This document shows, one piece after another, positions 18,476 through 28,017 of a DNA stretch of 64,000 nucleotides; within the stretch, counting starts at the first letter, position 1; each line of letters opens with the position of its first letter. The DNA comes from Saprospiraceae bacterium (GTDB lineage Bacteria > Bacteroidota > Bacteroidia > Chitinophagales > Saprospiraceae), in assembly GCA_016722285.1 (NCBI GenBank), contig JADKGI010000008.1, positions 1 through 64,000 on the forward strand, read 5' to 3'. The position numbers and the translations under genes are program-made. A model generated the notes under the pieces. The model saw only the letters and a program-made list of their open reading frames with translations. It did not search any database and was not told the DNA's origin.

Positions 18476-19601
18476 TTATGATTGTTTTTCTAAATATGCG
18501 TAATCAAATTTTAAGAGAGTGGAAAAATATCCAAACTCTTCATTTGTCATTAGATGAATTTCATCTTTAAGATTTTTTATTTGACTCAAATCCTGTTTTT
18601 TTGACATCATTGCTATTAACCAAGTTTTATAAATGAAATAATTAACTTTATCCTCATCATTTTTGAATGAAATATTTTTATTTTCATTCATGTACTTTAC
18701 AAGACCATCAGGTCTTAATGCGTGTAAACCAATACTACCTAGCTCACAAGCTCTTTTAATATGCATTCCAAAAAGTGTTTCAAAATTCTTAATAGAAAGT
18801 GCACTATCATCTCCTAAAGATTTTTATAAATAGTTTTTAAGTTCCTTCCAGATTTTAAATTGAAAAGGTAATAAAACCGACAGTTTTATTTGTATCAGAA
18901 ATATTGCATACTGTTAATGAAGATAGTATTAATTGGGAAATACTAAAGTATTGTTTAAAAAAAATTAACTTGCTCCATTTTATTGTGTCGATTTTAAGAA
19001 TACACACTTGATTTCGAAATGTCAAAATTGAAAAATCAAATTTTCATCGAAATCATTATGATAAATAAGATAACCATTGTCCATTCCATGTAGAAATTTG
19101 ATTACCTCTTAGTTGTTAAAGGTTGATCGTTCAAAATTTTCTATAAATCTTCCACCCTTCATAAGTTTTAGTAATTTCCGGTTCATCAAATAAAATTGTA
19201 TGCACAGCAACACCAATTGACAAACCACTTCCTATCCAAGATAGATATATTTCATCTTCATTTGTTGGAATGGTTATGTCACTAACTAAGCTTGAGGTAG
19301 AATTGCAAATTCTTTGATTTGTGATGCTGGAAACCCAATGCAAAACTAGCATCAGGTGTTTCATTTTCAATTTTAAATGTAAATTTTCTAGTTTTTAAAT
19401 CCGTTCACTCTGAGTCAAAATGAACTTTTGTCCACTTTTCATTTGTACAAATGGAGAATTAGTAATCCATTGCAAATATTTAGGATGGTTATAAAATAAT
19501 TCAAAGTACTCATCTATAAAGAATTCTTTGGGCGATAATTCTTTTTTATATTTATTATTATAGGCGTTTAAAAAAGTTCTTCCTACTACTGCTGTGATCA
19601 T
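18476..19601 (-). pseudogene. Cas8-like large subunit, broken by several frameshifts
   Basis: The interval between cas3 and cas7 is where the effector large subunit should lie. Readable pieces in different frames are MITAVVGRTFLNAYNNKYKK (from ATG 19601, overlapping the cas3 stop), DLKTRKFTFKIENETPDASF, DEIYLSWIGSGLSIGV, QPLRGNQISTWNGQWLSYL, then SLGDDSALSIKNFETLFGMH and GLHALRPDGLVKYM near the end. At least five frame changes are needed within 1.1 kb, and there are frameless patches around 18900-19010. The number of breaks is far higher than elsewhere, so true decay is possible, although AT-rich homopolymers could also collect errors. Cas8 identity rests on position, size (about 375 residues) and lack of another candidate. 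Confidence 0.55.
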
Positions 19602-21750
19602 AATAATTGATATTTAAAGTCAAAATTTTCTTCCTTTATCATTGAAGCAATTAAACCTAGTTCTTTTGAATAGGCTTTATCTGGTATAATATATGGTTTG
19701 TTTCCCTTTAAAGATTGATTCATTTTTGCAACATTATAATATCTAATTGGAATTTCCAACTCCAATCTTCTTTCGAAATCTGAATTGTCATATTCTTCTA
19801 AGTCGGCTTCGCAAATACATGAAACAGAATCTATATCTAATAATTCAAAAAGAATGGATTTACTTCTATGGGTAAGTTTGTTAATAGATATTTTGCCATC
19901 CGACTTGAAGATAGAATGCTCTTCTATATCCATAAAATCAATACTTGGGAACACATTATCAATTTTTTCCTGTAAAAGTTTTTCTTCAAAGATTTCACCA
20001 TCATTTAAAACATCAAAGGTTCTTTTAAGTACTTCCAAATTATATGGAAGTGCCAATTTAATGTCATCTGGTGGAGATATCACATAGACACTTTTTATGT
20101 GACCAATTGTATCCAATGTCCTTTTTCTATTAATTCGACCAAATCTTTGTGCTAAAGCATCAAGTGGGCAGTTTCAGTAATCATTACATCAAAACTTATA
20201 TCAAGACTTACTTCTACTATTTGAGTAGAGACCACTATGCATGCATCAGATGCTGTATTAAATTTGCTGATAGGTTCACCATTTACATCCAATCCAATAA
20301 GTTCCTTTTCTTTTTCATTTCTATCGTAACGCCTATATCGACTATGCAATAACATCTTATCAATATTTGGGTATAATTGGCAAATTTCATCATATACTTT
20401 TTGTGCGTTAGAAACCCTATTTAATACAATCAAGATTTTTTGTTTTTGAGTAATTGCTTGACTTATTGTGAGATATGAATCTGTAAATGAATTTATTTTA
20501 AATGTTTGATGTCTATTGAATTTTTCTAATTCTTTTTTTGGTAAACTTATTTCTAGCACATCATCACCCAATAAACTTAAAATTTTATTGTAAAGTATAG
20601 TTGGCATAGTTGCTGTCCCAATATGGATTTTACAATTTATACTTTTTAAAATTTCAACTAGTTTAATTACAATTGCTTGCGAAACTCCTGTATATGTATG
20701 TATTTCATCTAAAATAACATCACATCCTTTTAAGTCTAATATCAAGGCTTCATATCCTTTTAAGCCAAACGCAATTGAAGCAAACTGATGTGGAGTTAAA
20801 ATTTTTATAGAAGAACCAAATAGCGACTGTAAAGCTACTTCTTCTACACTTCCTTTTCTTTTAATAACCGAAGATGATGCATGTAGTACCCTAATATCTA
20901 GGTTAGGATTATCACCAGCTAAATCTTTACCAATTCTATTAAACATTGCATTAATTGATGCTTGAAAAGGTAAAGTATAAAAAACCCTACCTGTACACCT
21001 TCTAAACAGAAAATCTGTCTTACCTGCACCAGTACATGCTACCACTAAACTATGCTTTTTACTTGATTTAGCGGAAATTTGTGATAAAGGATAAAGCGGA
21101 TGAATTCTTTCATAAAAATTTAAGTTTGGTTGCTTAAAACAATTTTTTAGCTCGTCTTCAGTTGAACTTATTAATGCAGATGCAAAATGATCTGCACCCA
21201 TTAACAAACCTCTCCATTCTGAATAGCCTTTTTGTTTTACTTGATACCTACAATAATCAACAACAATTTTTAGATTATCTAAAGCTTGATCTCTAGAAAT
21301 TTCCCTTGTTTTTATTCCAAATTGTTTTAGTAATTCAATTGCTTTAGCACTCCATTCTTCCCAATTACCTAAATGATAATCTTCATAATCTTCAGTATTA
21401 TCTAAATCCAAAATACCTTTCTCACCTACACCGTCACCCGTTTTTATTGATTTATGATGTCCAACGACCATTTCAATTAAATGACTCTGCTCTGATTCAG
21501 GAAAAAGTGAAATAAAAAACAGTGATGCAATCTCATGTCTAAAAACTTTATCGGGTTTGGCATTCGATTTTAATCTTTTTTGAAACTCATGGTGTGCCTT
21601 ACCTATATCATGTAAAATAGCACCTCTATATGCTATTTCTTCTGAGATGCCTAAAAATGAAGCAAAAGCAACTGCTGAAATTGCTACTTGATGCAAGTGG
21701 TCCTCTAAAGATGTCCACTCTGGTCCAGATTTAGCAAATAATTTTTCCAT
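19598..21750 (-). CDS. cas3: CRISPR-associated helicase/nuclease Cas3, one frameshift
   Basis: Target-degrading HD nuclease and SF2 helicase of type I interference. I start at ATG 21750 (MEKLFAKSGPEWTSLEDHLH), one base after the cas5 stop, because the longer frame overlaps cas5. The HD domain shows HLHQVAISAVAF and ILHDIGKAHHEFQ. The helicase has ACTGAGKTDFLF (Walker A), VILDEIHTYTG (DExH) and VVSTQIVEVSLDISFDVMI. The frame breaks after ITETA. One extra C in the run at 20165-20167 gives APLDALAQRFGRINRKRTLD, the expected motif VI, and the frame then runs to 19598. About 717 residues in total, normal for Cas3. Probably intact in the organism. Confidence 0.93.
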
Positions 21751-21751
21751 T

Positions 21752-22339
21752 TTAATATTGGTTAATTGGATTTCCAACAATTTTAAGCCATCCATACATA
21801 GGTTCTAATGTCAACCTATGATAACCAACTAAAAATGAGTTCTCTGTTTTTTCAAACACTAATTCAAAACCTGTAAAAAGTTCTTCGTTTTGGTCAAAAT
21901 CAGATTTTGTTGTTTCTATAATTTGAATTGGTAATAAAACATCTTCGTTACGGCTTAGGCAAACGTGTTGCCTATATGCTTTTTCTGCATCATCTAAAGA
22001 CGAAAATACTAAATCTAATTTTGGATTTATCATGACCCCTCTTATTAATATGCCATTTGGCCTTTCAAACAAGATTTCTTTTCCTTTTCTTGTTGAATTC
22101 CATCCTCTAGTTTGGATTTGCTCTTGTTGACCTGAAATCTGATCATAAGAAATTCTATGACCTTTAATTTTAAATATTCCATTTTGGACCAACAACTCAG
22201 GAAATAACTTTTTCTCCATTCCCGCCACAATTGATGGTGTTAAAAATTGTTGACTATAAGTCTCGCTATCCCTGACAGCTGTCCAGGGCTTTATAAAACC
22301 AAATGGACCTTCATATCTAACAACAAAATATTTTTCCAT
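21752..22339 (-). CDS. cas5: CRISPR-associated Cas5-family protein
   Basis: A 195-residue uninterrupted protein with the Cas5 layout. The N-terminal strand and KPWTAVRDSETY are followed by FLTPSIVAGMEKKLF, the counterpart of the PSxxxGM segment that caps the crRNA 5' handle in Cas5. Then come QQEQIQTRGWNSTRK and GILIRGVMINPKLDLVFSS, like the RGVL strand of other Cas5 proteins. It sits two bases after the truncated cas6 and one base before cas3, in tight operon spacing. The assignment is by motif pattern and place; the family is variable, so confidence is moderate to good. Confidence 0.75.
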   Translation of the reverse strand: MEKYFVVRYEGPFGFIKPWTAVRDSETYSQQFLTPSIVAGMEKKLFPELLVQNGIFKIKGHRISYDQISGQQEQIQTRGWNSTRKGKEILFERPNGILIRGVMINPKLDLVFSSLDDAEKAYRQHVCLSRNEDVLLPIQIIETTKSDFDQNEELFTGFELVFEKTENSFLVGYHRLTLEPMYGWLKIVGNPINQY

Positions 22340-22341
22340 AA

Positions 22342-22959
22342 TTAATCCATTTTTGAAAGTGATCCAAATCCGATTCCAGTACTATTGCCTATTCCTACAT
22401 CCCAAATAAAAGCTATTTGTTCTGACGATCCTTCTACGATTATAGGACAAACTGAGCCTTTTGTGAATATACCCTTAAAAGTTGTTCCTTTCGTATATGC
22501 AGAAGGATAGTTTTTTTCAAAATAAACGGTCAAGCCATTATCTGATAATCCTGCCTTTCTCAATTTGTGTTTTGCATTATTTGTTAAGATGTCATCACTT
22601 TGAGCATCTGTAAAGTAATAATACGTTGACTTTTTATCCTTAGAATATTTCAGAAAAATAGGACTTTCTGCCATAAATCTCTGTTTTGTCTCAAAGATTG
22701 GTACTTCTTGAATAGTAATGTCATAAATAGACATCCCATAAAATAAATCTGGTTCGGCCTGAATTCCTTTTATAATATCCTTTAACTTAGTGGTCTCATA
22801 AAAGCTTATAAAGAAACTGGCCCCATGACTAAAATCTAAATGTTCATCAACTTTTCTGCCGCCCTTTAACCAAGAAAAGAATAAAGTGACATTTGGATCG
22901 TGAATTTCATTTATTCCAAGCCATTTATGAATAGTTCCGACTTGTTTTGCCCCAACCCC
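22342..22959 (-). pseudogene. Second Cas6-like protein lacking its N-terminus and start codon
   Basis: The open frame of 205 codons begins directly after an in-frame TAA at 22962-22960 and has no ATG until 22734. It reads KQVGTIHKWLGINEIHDPNV, DFSHGASFFISFYE, DLFYGMSIYDITIQEVPIF and ends with the glycine-rich IWDVGIGNSTGIGFGSLSK, the Cas6 hallmark. Homologous Cas6 proteins, as I recall them, have about 20 residues before the IHKWLG segment; here that DNA is the end of the pRiA4b-like gene in another frame. The 5' end was therefore probably lost in a recombination with that gene. A truncated product from 22734 would be 130 residues. A complete cas6 lies upstream at 24852-25631. Confidence 0.7.
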
Positions 22960-23537
22960 TTATTCACCTCCACCATATCAAATTCCTCTGCATCCCACAC
23001 ATCGCCTTCTTTCATCCCGAGCCATTCTCTCATATCTTCATATTCGGGATCTTTAGGGTCACTTACGGTCTTGATCAAATTTTCATAGCCCCACACACCA
23101 CCACAATCTTCGGGCGGACATTTGCCTCCGCCGGCTACAACCATCGGATGGTCAGTGGCGTCAGGCCATATTTTTTTCAGACTGATGACATGTTTCCAGT
23201 CGTCGCCAAAATCGTAGATGTAGGTGATCTTTTGACCTTTAGCACTGAAATAATCAGATAACTTGGCTTTGGACGAATCATAGGTCAGTTCATATCCTTT
23301 TTTCAGATTACTGATAGGAGAAAACTCCGCATCCGAATCAGATGTTTTTAATTCCATACACGGATAAGAGCCATATCCAGTGGGCGAAAACTGATACATA
23401 TGGTAGTTTTCCCATCCCATGCATATTTGTATGATGTAATGAAAGTCATGAAAAGTGATATTTTCATTGACTACAAATTCACGCCAAATTTTGGGATCTG
23501 TCATCCCAGCTAATTGAATTTTGAATTGAAATGCCAT
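22911..23537 (-). CDS. Plasmid pRiA4b ORF-3-like protein (second copy)
   Basis: Member of the pRiA4b ORF-3 family (function unknown, often in mobile or defence-rich regions). I start at ATG 23537 (MAFQFKIQLAGMTDPKIWRE) since the longer frame overlaps the previous gene. The family pattern is clear: ITFHDFHYIIQICMGWENYH, IYDFGDDWKHVISL, AGGGKCPPEDCGGVWGYENL and AEEFDMVEVNKGL. After that point the protein reads GQNKSELFINGLE, which is cas6 DNA in another frame, so its C-terminus was altered at the junction. It overlaps the open frame of the truncated cas6 by 49 bases. The start overlaps the gene before by 7 codon-free bases at most, in operon style. Confidence 0.85.
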   Translation of the reverse strand: MAFQFKIQLAGMTDPKIWREFVVNENITFHDFHYIIQICMGWENYHMYQFSPTGYGSYPCMELKTSDSDAEFSPISNLKKGYELTYDSSKAKLSDYFSAKGQKITYIYDFGDDWKHVISLKKIWPDATDHPMVVAGGGKCPPEDCGGVWGYENLIKTVSDPKDPEYEDMREWLGMKEGDVWDAEEFDMVEVNKGLGQNKSELFINGLE

Positions 23538-23544
23538 TTTTACA

Positions 23545-23919
23545 CTATTTTGTACTATTAAATATTTCATACATCGAGTCCCAGAATTTGTCTGATATTG
23601 CCTGATATTTATCATACACAATTTGACCTAATTCATCCAATGCGTACACTATCACTTCATCATAAGCTTCTTGGCTACAATCAGCTATAAATTTATTGCC
23701 TAGTTTTTTGCCTTCTATATAGATAGGTAGCCCTTTGCTATTCAATATTCTGGCCATTAAATATTTGAACCTTACATCTCCACCTACGGTAAAATGTAAA
23801 TGATTAGGATGTCCAATGTGTCCTTCTTTTTTTAATCGTAAAATCCGTTCTTCTAACTCCTTAAGGAAGTTATTTTTTTCTGATTCTATTTCTTTAATTT
23901 TCTCTTCAATAAAGCACAT
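23545..23919 (-). CDS. Unknown 124-residue protein between two pRiA4b-like genes
   Basis: No family recognised. The N-terminal third is a charged coiled coil (IEEKIKEIESEKNNFLKELE, then RILRLKKEG). A compact alpha/beta part follows (HIGHPNHLHFTVGGDVRFKY, KLGNKFIADCSQEAYDEVIV), ending in a helix with several Phe and Trp residues. No signal peptide or membrane segment. It is co-oriented with and closely spaced to both pRiA4b-like genes (42 bases after one, 8 before the other), so it is probably one transcription unit with them. Confidence 0.6.
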   Translation of the reverse strand: MCFIEEKIKEIESEKNNFLKELEERILRLKKEGHIGHPNHLHFTVGGDVRFKYLMARILNSKGLPIYIEGKKLGNKFIADCSQEAYDEVIVYALDELGQIVYDKYQAISDKFWDSMYEIFNSTK

Positions 23920-23960
23920 AATGTATGATTATTTGTTTTCATGTAAACGTTATTTATCCA

Positions 23961-24557
23961 TCACCTCAATGTCCTCAATATCCGATTGTGCTCCACCATA
24001 TCAAACCGATGGACATCAAATCCCTCTGCATCTACGGCAGTAAACCAATCATAATATTCTTTCTTATTCATTTTGCCGTTTAGATAATCTTTCAATCTTT
24101 TATAACCTGGTACACCGCCGCAGTCTTCTGGTGGACATGCTCCTCCACCGTCTATTATTTCTGCATGCGATACTGGAGTTGAGTCAAAATCAGTAACTGA
24201 TATTTCATGCTCCCAATGGTCTCCGAAATCATAAATATAATGCAATCTGTCTATGGTGTTGTTGTTCCTCATTCCTTCAGCCATCTGAAAACTTCCAAAA
24301 TAGCCCCAAAGTATATCTTTCACTACTACTTTTGTGGAGTCAATCGCCGGCAATTCTTCATATGGCGGACGCATGATATGAAAGTATCTACTTTCTAAAC
24401 TCTCCTGAAATGAGTATAAATGCTCATCTTTCCAACCCATACCTATTTGCAATATCGTGTGCAAAGTGTCAAAATTGATTTCCATAGGTATCCACATTTC
24501 TCGCCATACTTTTGGGTGATCTACACTTGCAAACTCTATTCTTATTTTTAATCTCAT
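23961..24557 (-). CDS. Plasmid pRiA4b ORF-3-like protein (first copy)
   Basis: A 198-residue pRiA4b ORF-3 family protein with an intact end. Diagnostic segments are VDHPKVWREMWIPMEINFDT, HTILQIGMGWKDEHLYSF, HYIYDFGDHWEHEISVTD, GGGACPPEDCGGVPGYKRL and the closing GFDVHRFDMVEHNRILRTLR. Comparison with the second copy shows the normal C-terminus that the latter has lost. The paired Cys in the CPPEDCGG motif may bind metal or be structural. Enzymatic activity is unknown. It lies 290 bases downstream of cas6, after the tandem hairpin repeats. Confidence 0.88.
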   Translation of the reverse strand: MRLKIRIEFASVDHPKVWREMWIPMEINFDTLHTILQIGMGWKDEHLYSFQESLESRYFHIMRPPYEELPAIDSTKVVVKDILWGYFGSFQMAEGMRNNNTIDRLHYIYDFGDHWEHEISVTDFDSTPVSHAEIIDGGGACPPEDCGGVPGYKRLKDYLNGKMNKKEYYDWFTAVDAEGFDVHRFDMVEHNRILRTLR

Positions 24558-24642
24558 TATTTTATTTTTATGTCATCCCTTCGGGATATTATTATTCTCC
24601 GCTTTCCGCTTACCGCTGCCCTTTTCCGCTGCCCGTTTTCCA

Positions 24643-24792
24643 TTAACTTGGTTAAATCTTTCAAATTAGCTCAGCTCGCTGGCTCATCAAATTTAAAAGA
24701 TTGGCATCTTCTCTGCTTTCCATTCTCCGTTAACTCGGATAAATCTTTCAAATTAGCTCAGCTCGGAGGCTCCCCAAAATTTAAAAGATTGG
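24643..24792. repeat. Tandem pair of REP-like hairpins, period 87 bp
   Basis: Two copies (24643-24705 and 24730-24792) share TTAACT-GG-TAAATCTTTC, AAATTAGCTCAGCTCG and AAATTTAAAAGATTGG. In each, AATCTTT-AAATT pairs with AAATT-AAAGATT around an inner GC-richer loop, like a REP/BIME palindrome. Sequence between and around the copies (GCTTTCCGTTCTCC-like) is also repeated. They sit in the non-coding gap between cas6 and the first pRiA4b-like gene. Confidence 0.8.
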
Positions 24793-24823
24793 ACTCTCTC
24801 AGCTTTCCGTTCTCCCTTCTCCA

Positions 24824-24860
24824 TCAACTTTCAACTTTCAACTTTCAATTTTCAATTTTC
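24824..24860. repeat. TTTCAAC/TTTCAAT heptad tandem repeat
   Basis: Five tandem heptads (TTTCAAC three times, then TTTCAAT) at the end of cas6, overlapping its stop region. The same heptad family flanks the S23 gene near cas1. Confidence 0.75.
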
Positions 24861-25631
24861 ATTCCTCTCCACCCATCCCATACCCATACTGCACTCCTCG
24901 CCAGCGCCAGCATAATAGAGCGTCCTGTGTATCTCCGCAGGTGCGGTCAGCTCAAATTCAAATTTATAGCCTCGCATATTTACAAAATGGCCATTTTTCA
25001 AGACATTAACCAATTGTGTTTTTACTGGATCGAATATCTGCATACCGATGACATATTCTTTCGTTTCTTCCCCTTTGTGATAAAGGGATGATCGGTGCTT
25101 GTTGACCAGATTCTGGATGAACAGATAATCATAGTCTTTGTGTTCAGGTCCTTTATATTGAGGATGCTCATGACCTTCTGCTCCGACTGAAATTCTGGCA
25201 CCTGTGACGATCTTATATGTAGCTGTTCCATCGTCAAAGGTTGGCTCTGGCAATATTTCTATCTGACTGGTCAAGACTGGAATGGATGCACCACCCTTGA
25301 AGAAGAAAGTATGTCGCTGATCTTTAAATAATCCTGAAACAAAAGTAGATAGCTGTTCGGGTAAAACAAAAGATATCTTAAGTTCGGAATGTGTCGTGTT
25401 CAGCCACATACCTTCGTCCTTTTTACGAACATAAGGAAATCCTGTCCACTGTCCAAAACTAAAAAGTTTGAATGATTTACCATCGTATGGATAACCTATA
25501 TCGTGAAGGCGCATGGCCAGTTCAGTGTCTGCTGACGCAAGTGTCCTGTAGATCCATTCCTGTATGGCATATTGGTAGTCATAAGGCAGGAAGACCCCTG
25601 ATTCGTGTTGGAAAGTGATTTTTAGTCTCAT
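24852..25631 (-). CDS. cas6: CRISPR-associated endoribonuclease Cas6 (full length)
   Basis: Pre-crRNA processing enzyme that cuts inside the repeat to leave the 8-nt ATTGAAAC handle. I start at ATG 25631 (MRLKITFQHESGVFLPYDYQ); an upstream ATG would add seven residues without family similarity. The tandem ferredoxin-like fold is seen in YQYAIQEWIYRTLASADTEL (the family's YxxxxxIYxxL segment) and WLNTTHSELKISFVLPEQLS. The glycine-rich loop YYAGAGEECSMGMGWVE lies near the end. Length of 259 residues is typical. It is the first gene of the cas block on the minus strand and belongs to a different Cas6 subgroup from the truncated copy at 22342. Confidence 0.9.
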   Translation of the reverse strand: MRLKITFQHESGVFLPYDYQYAIQEWIYRTLASADTELAMRLHDIGYPYDGKSFKLFSFGQWTGFPYVRKKDEGMWLNTTHSELKISFVLPEQLSTFVSGLFKDQRHTFFFKGGASIPVLTSQIEILPEPTFDDGTATYKIVTGARISVGAEGHEHPQYKGPEHKDYDYLFIQNLVNKHRSSLYHKGEETKEYVIGMQIFDPVKTQLVNVLKNGHFVNMRGYKFEFELTAPAEIHRTLYYAGAGEECSMGMGWVERNEN

Positions 25632-26097
25632 AGCGTATAGTTTTAGGTTCAAAATTATACTTATAATTTCAAATCACCAAAATTTTTGTTATGCTATTTA
25701 AGAGGATCAAAATTAGTGGAATATATATCTAAATTGAAAGTAATTTTAGATTATTGCTTACTTTTTAGTGTTTAAATATGAGATTAGCCAAATAAATGAA
25801 TTAAGGCAATTTTTTAGAATGAACAACAATAATAACAGACATGATTCAGGGAAACACCTACAGCCATGAAAGTCAGTTATAAAACGTTCTCTTTGTAACA
25901 ATAAACTTTTTGACTCTTGACTGTTGATTTTCCTGTTATTATTTCGCGAGGCTGTGGACGGGATGTCCATCAAGGCTCAATTGCTGGTGCAATCAAAGCT
26001 ACAGACATTACTGATGAAGATTAAATGCTAACCTTTAGTACGACGAAAAAATTAATAACTTTTGGTTTTTAACCGGCGTAAGTGCATAGACTTTCAT
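25632..26097. other. Region upstream of the CRISPR-cas operon
   Basis: About 470 bases without a supported gene; the operon promoter should be here. On the plus strand a startless frame (25914-26024) ends with SRGCGRDVHQGSIAGAIKAT and looks like the C-terminal remnant of a lost gene. No TAnnTTTG box was assigned with confidence. Confidence 0.4.
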
Positions 26098-26132
26098 AAA
26101 AAAAAGGCAACTGATTATCAATCAATTACCTT
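26098..26132 (-). terminator. Rho-independent terminator of tRNA-Glu
   Basis: On the minus strand AAGGTAATTGAT pairs with ATCAGTTGCCTT (12 bp including G-U pairs) around a TGATA loop, followed by a run of seven T. It lies just downstream of the tRNA gene. Confidence 0.85.
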
Positions 26133-26140
26133 CACTTATG

Positions 26141-26212
26141 CAGCCCGTAGGGGAATCGAACCCCTGTTTCCAGGATGAAAACCTGGCGTCCTAACCGCTA
26201 GACGAACGGGCC
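26141..26212 (-). tRNA. tRNA-Glu (anticodon TTC)
   Basis: The minus strand folds into a full cloverleaf. The acceptor GGCCCGT pairs with ACGGGCT, the D arm has TCTAGCGGTTAGGA, the anticodon stem CCAGG/CCTGG encloses TTTTCAT with anticodon TTC, and the T arm is CAGGGGTTCGATTCCCCTA. No CCA is encoded. A strong terminator follows. Confidence 0.97.
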
Positions 26213-26308
26213 AAAATTATATTAAAACTTACTTTTCTTCAAAAGTGACGCAAAGATAGATACATTCCTGAAAATGCAAAACAGATATTAATTTTTTTTG
26301 TGATTATT

Positions 26309-27936
26309 TTAAACGAGTAACAAATACAACACCTGAGCAAACAATATTTTTAAAACCAAAGATATCGGAAACATGAATGAATATCCTATAGCTGGTACCC
26401 GGTTTTTAGTTATGTCTGTGGCAAACTCTAATATAGCAGGTTGGTTAGCTGAAAAACCCAATAAAAGTGAGAAGGGGATTTTTACAAGTTTATAGCCAAC
26501 CCAAAGGCTGAGCATTGAAGAAAGGATGCTTAATATCGTTCCTGCCAAAAATATGTTTAGCCAGGCACCATCATGCAGACTTTGGAGCAGTGTGTTTCCC
26601 GATCTGATACCTATCACGGCTAAAAGTAAAGTAAGTCCAAGTTGATTTAGTGTTACATTAGACCCGTAAGGAAGTGTCCAGACTATAGGTCCTGAGCGCC
26701 GTAATGTACCTAATATCAATCCAACGATCAAAGGACCTCCTGCAAAGCCAAATTTGAATATCAAGCCTCCAGGTAAAGTAATTTCAACCATTCCTAAAAT
26801 AAGTCCTAAAGCAAGTCCTATTCCAAAGAAAATAAATCAATTTTATTGGATGCATGATAACTGTCTCCAAAAAGGTTTTGAATTCCCTTGATATCCTGTC
26901 TCCGGGCTACAAATCTGATCCTGTCGCCGGGTTCCAGTATAGTGTCGGCACGTGCCAGCATTTCGATATCTCCACGCCTGATGCGGGTAATGACTGCATG
27001 GTACTTTTCATGGAGACCCAGAGAAGAAAGTTCCTTACCCACGACATCAGGATTGGATACAAATATTCTAACAATATCATATTCTTTTCTATCATAGACC
27101 ATGCTGTTGATGGCTTCTGTACCTAATATCTTTTCTGCCTGATCCAGTTCATCTTCGACACCTACCACAATGACTGTATCTCCCAGACTAAGTTTTATAT
27201 CAAAATTGGAAAGGATCGTGCCATGTATTTTACTGTCTATCCTGCCAAACACAATATTCCAGTTATGTTCTTTAATTATATCCCTGATTTGCTTACCATC
27301 AATGTCCGGATTGGTGATTTCGATTGCCCGGCTGGTCAGGTTTTCATCAAGAGGATAATCTTTGCGCAGCATAATCTTTTCGGCATTATAATCCACCTTT
27401 AGAATTTTTTCCATAATTTTAATCGCTATCATGACACCTATTACCCCCATAGGATATGAAAACGTATATCCTACTACCAACTGATGAATGGCCTTAGGGT
27501 TACCGTTTTCCCTTAGATTTACCATGTCTATCACCCCGGCTAATGCAGTAGTATTGGTAGAGCTACCTGAATAAATACCCACTATTGAAGCATTATCAAA
27601 TCCCATCAAATAATAAATTATAATGGTAATAAGCGTAGAAAGTATAAGCATTAACATCACGAAGCCTATATCCCGCCATCCGTTTTTACTGAAAGATTCA
27701 AAAAATGCTGGCCCTGATGTAAGACCAATAGTATAAACAAAAAAGATAATTCCAATTTGAAAGATAATTTCAGGAACATTAAATTCAGGATTGGCAGCTC
27801 CAAAGGCCAGCCCGACAAACAACACCGCAGCTGTACCAAGCCCGGTTCCTTTAATTTTTATAGTGCCAATAAGGTATCCGATAGCAATAACCAGAAACAA
27901 TAAAAGCAAAGGATTTATAACCAGATATGCACTCAT
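26309..27936 (-). CDS. AspT/YidE/YbjL-family transporter with two RCK_C domains, frameshifted
   Basis: Putative anion or amino-acid exchanger of the inner membrane. The N-terminal half (27936 to about 26828) has the duplicated membrane domain start (TAAVLFVGLAFGAANPEF) and GIYSGSSTNTTALAGVIDMV. Two TrkA_C/RCK_C domains follow (LTSRAIEITNPDIDGKQIRD and EYDIVRIFVSNPDVVGKELS). The frame ends after DLFSLE, but one extra T at 26826-26828 joins it to FGIGLALGLILGMVEITLPG and the second membrane block (GLTLLLAVIGIRSGNTLLQS), giving 542 residues as in YidE-like proteins. Substrate unknown. Confidence 0.88.
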
Positions 27937-28017
27937 GATGGAATCTTATTCGATTCTGATGAAAAAGAAAAATAACACAAAATATTTTTTATAGTTTAGA
28001 GATTTCATGGTAATTTT

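Noticed and set aside
12927..25631. Type III CRISPR system, suggested by the ATTGAAAC repeat end
   Set aside because: No cas10, csm or cmr gene is present, while cas3, cas5, cas7 and cas8-like genes point to type I.
25758..25973. 71-codon minus-strand frame upstream of cas6
   Set aside because: No family motif, unusual composition, and it overlaps the better remnant frame on the plus strand.
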